From Diphasiastrum complanatum (lineage: Eukaryota > Streptophyta > Lycopodiopsida > Lycopodiales > Lycopodiaceae), in NCBI GenBank assembly GCA_029204225.1, contig CM055113.1:11124234-11188233 (forward strand): a DNA stretch of 64,000 nucleotides. Reading direction: 5' to 3'. Each line of letters starts with the position of its first letter. The first letter of the stretch is position 1. Positions 59,394 through 64,000 of the stretch are shown piece after piece. The translations under genes were made by a program, and so were the position numbers. Below the pieces are notes generated by a model. That model was not told the DNA's origin, did not search any database, and was given only the letters and a program-made list of their open reading frames with translations.

Positions 59394-60013
59394 GGTAACC
59401 GACTATCATCAGACTATCAAGATTAGTCGACCTCATTGACTACCAGCAACAACATGCTTGACTCCGGATAGTCAAAGGCTCCTCATGCCCACTTCTTGTA
59501 TTGTGCAACCACTCAGACAGCAGCCGCCACGATCTATTCTGAACGGCACAATGGCACCACGCCACCTTCTTGTACATACATCTGCACAATTGTAAATTAT
59601 ATATTGAGATAACTTTGGTAATTAAACAATAAGAGAGAATTATTAAAGAAAAACACAGTAGATGCTTTCATGCATCGATTCTTTCCTTTCATGCATGCTT
59701 TTGCTATTTTGTTTTCTGTCTAACTCTCTTATTGTTTTGTCTAATTGTTTGCTCTTCTCGCTTCTGCAAAGTGCAAACAAAATTTCTTTGTGTTTGCCTA
59801 TGGGATCCATTGTGATCCACACATGCACCAAATGTATTACTTTCCCCCCATCTCCCAAAATGGTATCAGAGCTTTTGTTATTGCTTGATAAGCTTCCCAC
59901 AGAACCTGGTTCTATAACCCAATAGAATAATTGTTTTCTTGTTCTGTAAATAAGCACTAGATTTTCTTTCTTAAGTCATTGATAGTTATTATATCACCTA
60001 GACTAACTTTCAC
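59394..60013 (+). repeat. Copia-5 5' LTR and leader (copy B)
   Basis: PBS at 59861-59872. It lacks about 185 bases present in copy A (45126-45310); the join reads gatgctttcatgcatcg...cctttcatgcatgc, with an atgcatgc-type phrase on both sides. Confidence 0.6.
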
Positions 60014-60339
60014 ATGGATTTCCAAGGGAAAGCCAGTCCCATCGTGGACAAGCTTGATGGATCTAACTACCATCTATGAAAATTTAAGAGGAAAACGACG
60101 CTAATGGCTAAGAAGTTGTATGATGTTGTCACAGGTGCAAAGGCAACACCCAAAGCAGACGACGTTGCAATCTCCCGATGGAAGCTGAAGGATGGCAAAG
60201 CCTTTGCACTGATCATCCTCAACATATCAGACACACAGATTGGCCATGTGTATGAAGCTCAGATGAAGTGTGGAACATCTTGAGCACATTATACAATGTG
60301 CAAGACATAGCTTCCAAGATACACCTCATAGATCTAAAA
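60014..60339 (+). pseudogene. Copia-5 gag fragment (copy B)
   Basis: Same sequence and lesions as 45633-45958. Confidence 0.85.
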
Positions 60340-61630
60340 TTGGTGTCATGCACTCTCCTATGCCATACTTCCTCCTTGGAAATACTAGTCATCAAAGCAT
60401 CATCACAAGAACTTGCACTTTCATATAGATCTAACTTGAGAATGCCACCATATTTTGATCCACATGCTAGGATCACATCACCTTTCTTTATGATACAATT
60501 ATTGATATTGAATTCCACATCAAAACCATCATCAAGCAACTTTCCAACACTAATCACATTCTTTGTGAGTTTAGCAACAAAGAGAACGTTGGAAAGTTAT
60601 AAACTAATAGAAGATGCAAGAATCAAGGAAATACTTCCAGCTCCTTCAATAGAACATGCATGTCCAATAGCTGTGTATATTGATTTCTCGAGTTCTTGAA
60701 AGGGTATGATAGAAACAAAACAACTCTTGGAATAACCCATGTGTGAGCACCAATATCAATATACCAAGATATATCATTGAAGGGTGTAGAGGAGAAACTT
60801 GACACCATGAGTGTCCTTTCTTCTTCACTTGCAAAAGAGTCCTCTTTGGTAATGTTGGCTTGATTGTCTTGAATCTTGAATCTTCTTGTACTTGGAGGTA
60901 GAAGAATGAGATAAATCGTCTCCTTCTCCATCATAGTCTTTGTCCTCCTTTGCTTTGTCCTTGTCCTTCTTGAAGTGTTAATGTTGTCCTTTGCCCTTGC
61001 CTCTTGACTTGTCCTTGGTGAAGAGTGCTTTGTCATCTCCACCATCTTTTATTGAGAGTTTGTTGATCCTCATCTGCCTTCTGCAGCAATTAGAACTCCA
61101 TGAAAAGTTTCCAATGTTGGTAGCTCATCCTTAATAGCATAGGTTTGGACAATGTTTTCATACTCATCTCTTAATCCATGAAGGATTACTTGAATAAGTT
61201 CATTGTTCTTTAGAGTATCTCCAATGCACGCTAACTCTTTGTGAAGATCTTTAACTCTCATGACATAGTTTGAAGCACTCTCATCAACTCTCTGATAGCT
61301 TAGAAATATCTAATTTCTAGGTGTGAGCAATCTTGATGTGTTCTTTGCTTCATAAATTGTCTTAAGGATATCCCAAGCCTCCTTGGCTGAGATGCAAGGA
61401 CTAATCTCTCTTAACACTTCATTGGACACATTCATTTTGATAAAATGAAGAGCAATTTTGGATCTCTTCTTGAAACTATGAGCTTCATTAGGAGCTTCAG
61501 GTTCTATTTCAATTCCTAACACAATGTCCATTACATCTTGAAGAACTAATAATGATTCCATTCTTATCTTCCAAATAGCATAGTTGGAAGATGTTAATTT
61601 CTCACCATGTTCTAAGAGATATGAACCCAT
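60340..61630 (-). pseudogene. Copia-4 gag to GAG-pre-integrase fragment (copy B)
   Basis: Essentially identical to 45959-47249: gag start MGSYLLEHGEKL (61630), the block at 61261-61070, the protease remnant and MISVGKLLDDG (60557). Confidence 0.88.
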
Positions 61631-62281
61631 GATGACATGTTCTCTTTGAGAAATTTTCTAGTAATGACAAATAAATGGAATTAAACTTGTTGCTACTCTC
61701 TCAATCTAGGATCTAACTTGGAATGTTGATCCAACCTATTGGTTTGGTGTCAACTTCTACCACGAGTTTCAAAGACACACTTGGATATCACGTGCAACTC
61801 AAACACAACTCTTTTGTGTGAAATGATGTGTCTATGACCTCACAAACTTGTCTAAACAGTTCTATCTTTGATTGACATACTCAGAAATGGATTTTGAATC
61901 AAACAAGCAATTTTTTAGATCAAATCAAAAGTGGCCTCACAAGATTAGGCGACCTACCCACCATACTTCAAGTGTTTACAACTCTTGCTAGGCTCATCAG
62001 AATGATTTGAAACCAATTACAATGGAAAGTAGACATTTCTGTTAATATCTTTGGATGAAGCATAAAGGAGAATAAAAGAAAAGAGATGGGCTGGATTTCA
62101 CACGTGTGAATAGTTTGAAATCCGTACATCATCTGTTTAGATCTAATCATTACATTAACGACCTCAACAATTCACAAGATCTTCAAAAACTGATAGAAAA
62201 TTGTGATGTCATGCTTTCCTAGCTTGAATTATCTCATTATTTCTCATGCACAAACTGATTATTGTATTAATAGCTTAGTAT
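61631..62281 (-). other. Leader of copia-4 (copy B)
   Basis: Non-coding, with one CACACGTGTGAA palindrome near 62100. Confidence 0.7.
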
Positions 62282-62294
62282 GGCTCTGATACCA
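62282..62294 (-). promoter_or_regulatory. Primer-binding site, copia-4
   Basis: The minus strand reads TGGTATCAGAGCC, directly after the LTR end ...TTTTATCACA. Confidence 0.9.
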
Positions 62295-63130
62295 TGTGAT
62301 AAAACCAGCAAGTCACACATGTGGAAAAGCCACAATTGTGTCAATGACCTTTCCTAAGCGTTGTGATAGCACGTGATTCACATTCATAGTGAAAACCACA
62401 ATCTAATACTAGAATCCAAGGCTAGAACACAATCCAATCAAAAGTAACTACATTTCACAAGTGTGGGAAAGTACAATGAAAATTTATTACATGAGAAAAA
62501 GTCCCTCCTTGAATTAGAGATAGAATCACATTACAAGCTTACAAATCCAATATAGAAATTGGCATGATTTTGTTACAAAGCTTAATTCATCATCAAGAAT
62601 ACTAAGGATTCCCACTTACATTTATAGTGGATGTAATAGCTCGAGGTAGAGCAGCCACAAACCACTTTCTTACACATCCAATAGTGATTTCTCCTCTTAA
62701 CTTGACACCTATCAACTTACATGCATGTATATCCACCTACATTTACCTACTTTCTACATGTGCCAATTTCAACACTAATAATATACAAATCAACATGCAT
62801 GTGTCCATTACAACTTTTGCATGCATTGCATGTCACATTAGAACACTTGGACTTTTTGCATGTGACATGGCTCGAGTTCCTACAAGCCCATTTTTGGAAT
62901 TTCTATGTCTAATATTTATGTGCTTGTATATTTGACCAACTAGACATAATGAATGTCATGTAGCTCGAGTTTCTCCTCGACTAAAATTTTGATATTTACA
63001 ACTTGTAACACTATATGCAAGATGAAAAACTTCATCAACCCCAAAAGTCAAGTTAGATGGCTTTTTTATTGTCACACACCTAACACTAACATCCAATGAT
63101 AGAGGTGAATGGAGGTGAGAGAGAGAGTGA
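62295..63130 (-). repeat. 5' LTR of copia-4 (copy B)
   Basis: Non-coding. On the minus strand a TATA-like cactataaatg lies near 62625, giving about 300 bases of R-U5. The outer end is uncertain; a gagagagagtgag run at 63117 may be near it. Small frames (62627-62935) have no domain. Confidence 0.6.
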
Positions 63131-64000
63131 GTGAGAGGGAAGTTAGGTCATGTGCTCATCATTACATACTAATGGAAAAGCCATAACTAATCAAAAAGCA
63201 AGAACAATGCAAAATGGAAAAGAAATAGCAATCACAAAAAAAAGCATAAGCATGACAACAATAGCACAATGCTTGGCTCTCCAAAGTGGTAGAGTTGTTT
63301 TCTCCTCTCTATTAGCATGTAAAATGGTGTACAAGAGGTGCTATTTTATCTTTGGGGTGGCCCTTGCCCCTTGCTTCCTATTGGGTGCTTGCAAGAAGGT
63401 AGGATTGAAATACTAACCCTTAAAAAGAAACACAATCTAATCTATGGTGCACAAAGAAGCACACTCCACCTACCACCACTTTGACTTTTGATTAATTACA
63501 AGATTCAGCAAACTTAAGTTAAGTTAAACTTTGGCCTTTTAACATTATTTTAATTACATGGCCGAAAGTCTAGTTTATTCAAAATCAACTATTTACAAGT
63601 GCTCATTGGGCTATGGGCTTTTACACGTAGGAAGCCATGGCCCTCGCAACTTATTTCTACTACTTCCGGCTATTTTACATATATACACAAAATACCCACA
63701 ACAGGGCCTCCGACCTGAAGTAATGCCGAGGGATCACACTTTGGAGACTCTTGGCGAGTGGTGAGTGTGATGATTTTGTGGTTTTGCAGTCAGTAAGTCA
63801 ATTTTGATCAAGTCAAAGTAGTTGTGAAGCAGTGTATTAGGTTTGTCGTCAAAAAGATACACTTCAACTTCCAATTTTGGTCGGTCAAGTCAATTTGCCG
63901 TATCAGTATTGCGTCAAGGATGCAGATTCCAGTGATGACAAAGTGCAGATCATTTGGTTTGGGCCATGGAAGATCTCACAGGTTCACTTGGAGGGATATT
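63131..64000. other. Unassigned sequence at the right edge
   Basis: 63329-64000 repeats 47608-48280. No recognisable gene; short open frames are shared by both copies but lack domains. Confidence 0.45.

Larger units (their letters stand above)
55273..64000. repeat. Segmental duplication, copy B
   Basis: Counterpart of 40717-48280. It keeps 61955-63328 (leader end, PBS and 5' LTR of copia-4), which copy A has lost, and continues past the window edge. Confidence 0.92.

Overview
This is repeat-dense nuclear DNA from a land plant, probably one with a large genome. It holds Ty1/copia and Ty3/gypsy elements in several states of decay, copia primer-binding sites matching initiator tRNA-Met (TGGTATCAGAGC), plant-type GT-AG introns of about 75-100 bases, and long CT/GA microsatellites. 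I see no ordinary host gene and no rRNA, tRNA or CRISPR. The species cannot be named from the sequence.

The most interesting part is 72-8827, an ~8.76 kb DNA transposon with 37-bp terminal inverted repeats. It interrupts the pol gene of a gypsy element, whose two halves (1-71 and 8828-11297) line up with uninterrupted copies elsewhere in the window. It carries four genes in two convergent pairs. (1) An intact three-exon gene on + (609-1902) has a BAH-like N-terminal region. (2) A + strand gene (2326-3568) encodes a clear histone H3-type histone fold behind a long K/R-, Q- and P-rich tail; its N-terminus resembles the H3 tail (RTKQ.AR), and it now has four in-frame TAG codons and a frameshift. 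(3) A three-exon - strand gene of unknown function (4010-5468) has a GC-AG intron. (4) A three-exon - strand transposase-like gene (5724-8412) has a C-terminal motif resembling the catalytic-glutamate region of RAG1/Transib. A 30-bp-arm inverted repeat lies between the convergent pairs. A transposon carrying its own H3 variant plus a possible chromatin reader is not something I recognise from the literature.

11.4-15.9 kb: a minus-strand element with 230-bp LTRs and only a gag-like gene. 15.9-25.4 kb: decayed copia copies enclosing a nested fragment with ~150-bp tandem repeats. 25.4-31.4 kb: the best preserved element, a minus-strand copia with paired LTRs, PBS, PPT and complete domains but two frameshifts. 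31.4-39.8 kb: a GC-rich island, a copia 5' end, anonymous sequence, and fragments of gypsy and two copia elements. 39.8-64 kb: two copies of a composite segment (gypsy pol, plus-strand copia 5' end, minus-strand copia gag) at about 40.7-48.3 and 55.3-64 kb, evidently a segmental duplication of an already nested structure. Between them lie another minus-strand copia with tandem LTRs bearing (GA)n tracts and an unrelated copia LTR.

The window is thus a record of insertion into insertion. The retroelements read as pseudogenes; the DNA transposon is the one unit whose genes suggest a coordinated, chromatin-directed programme.
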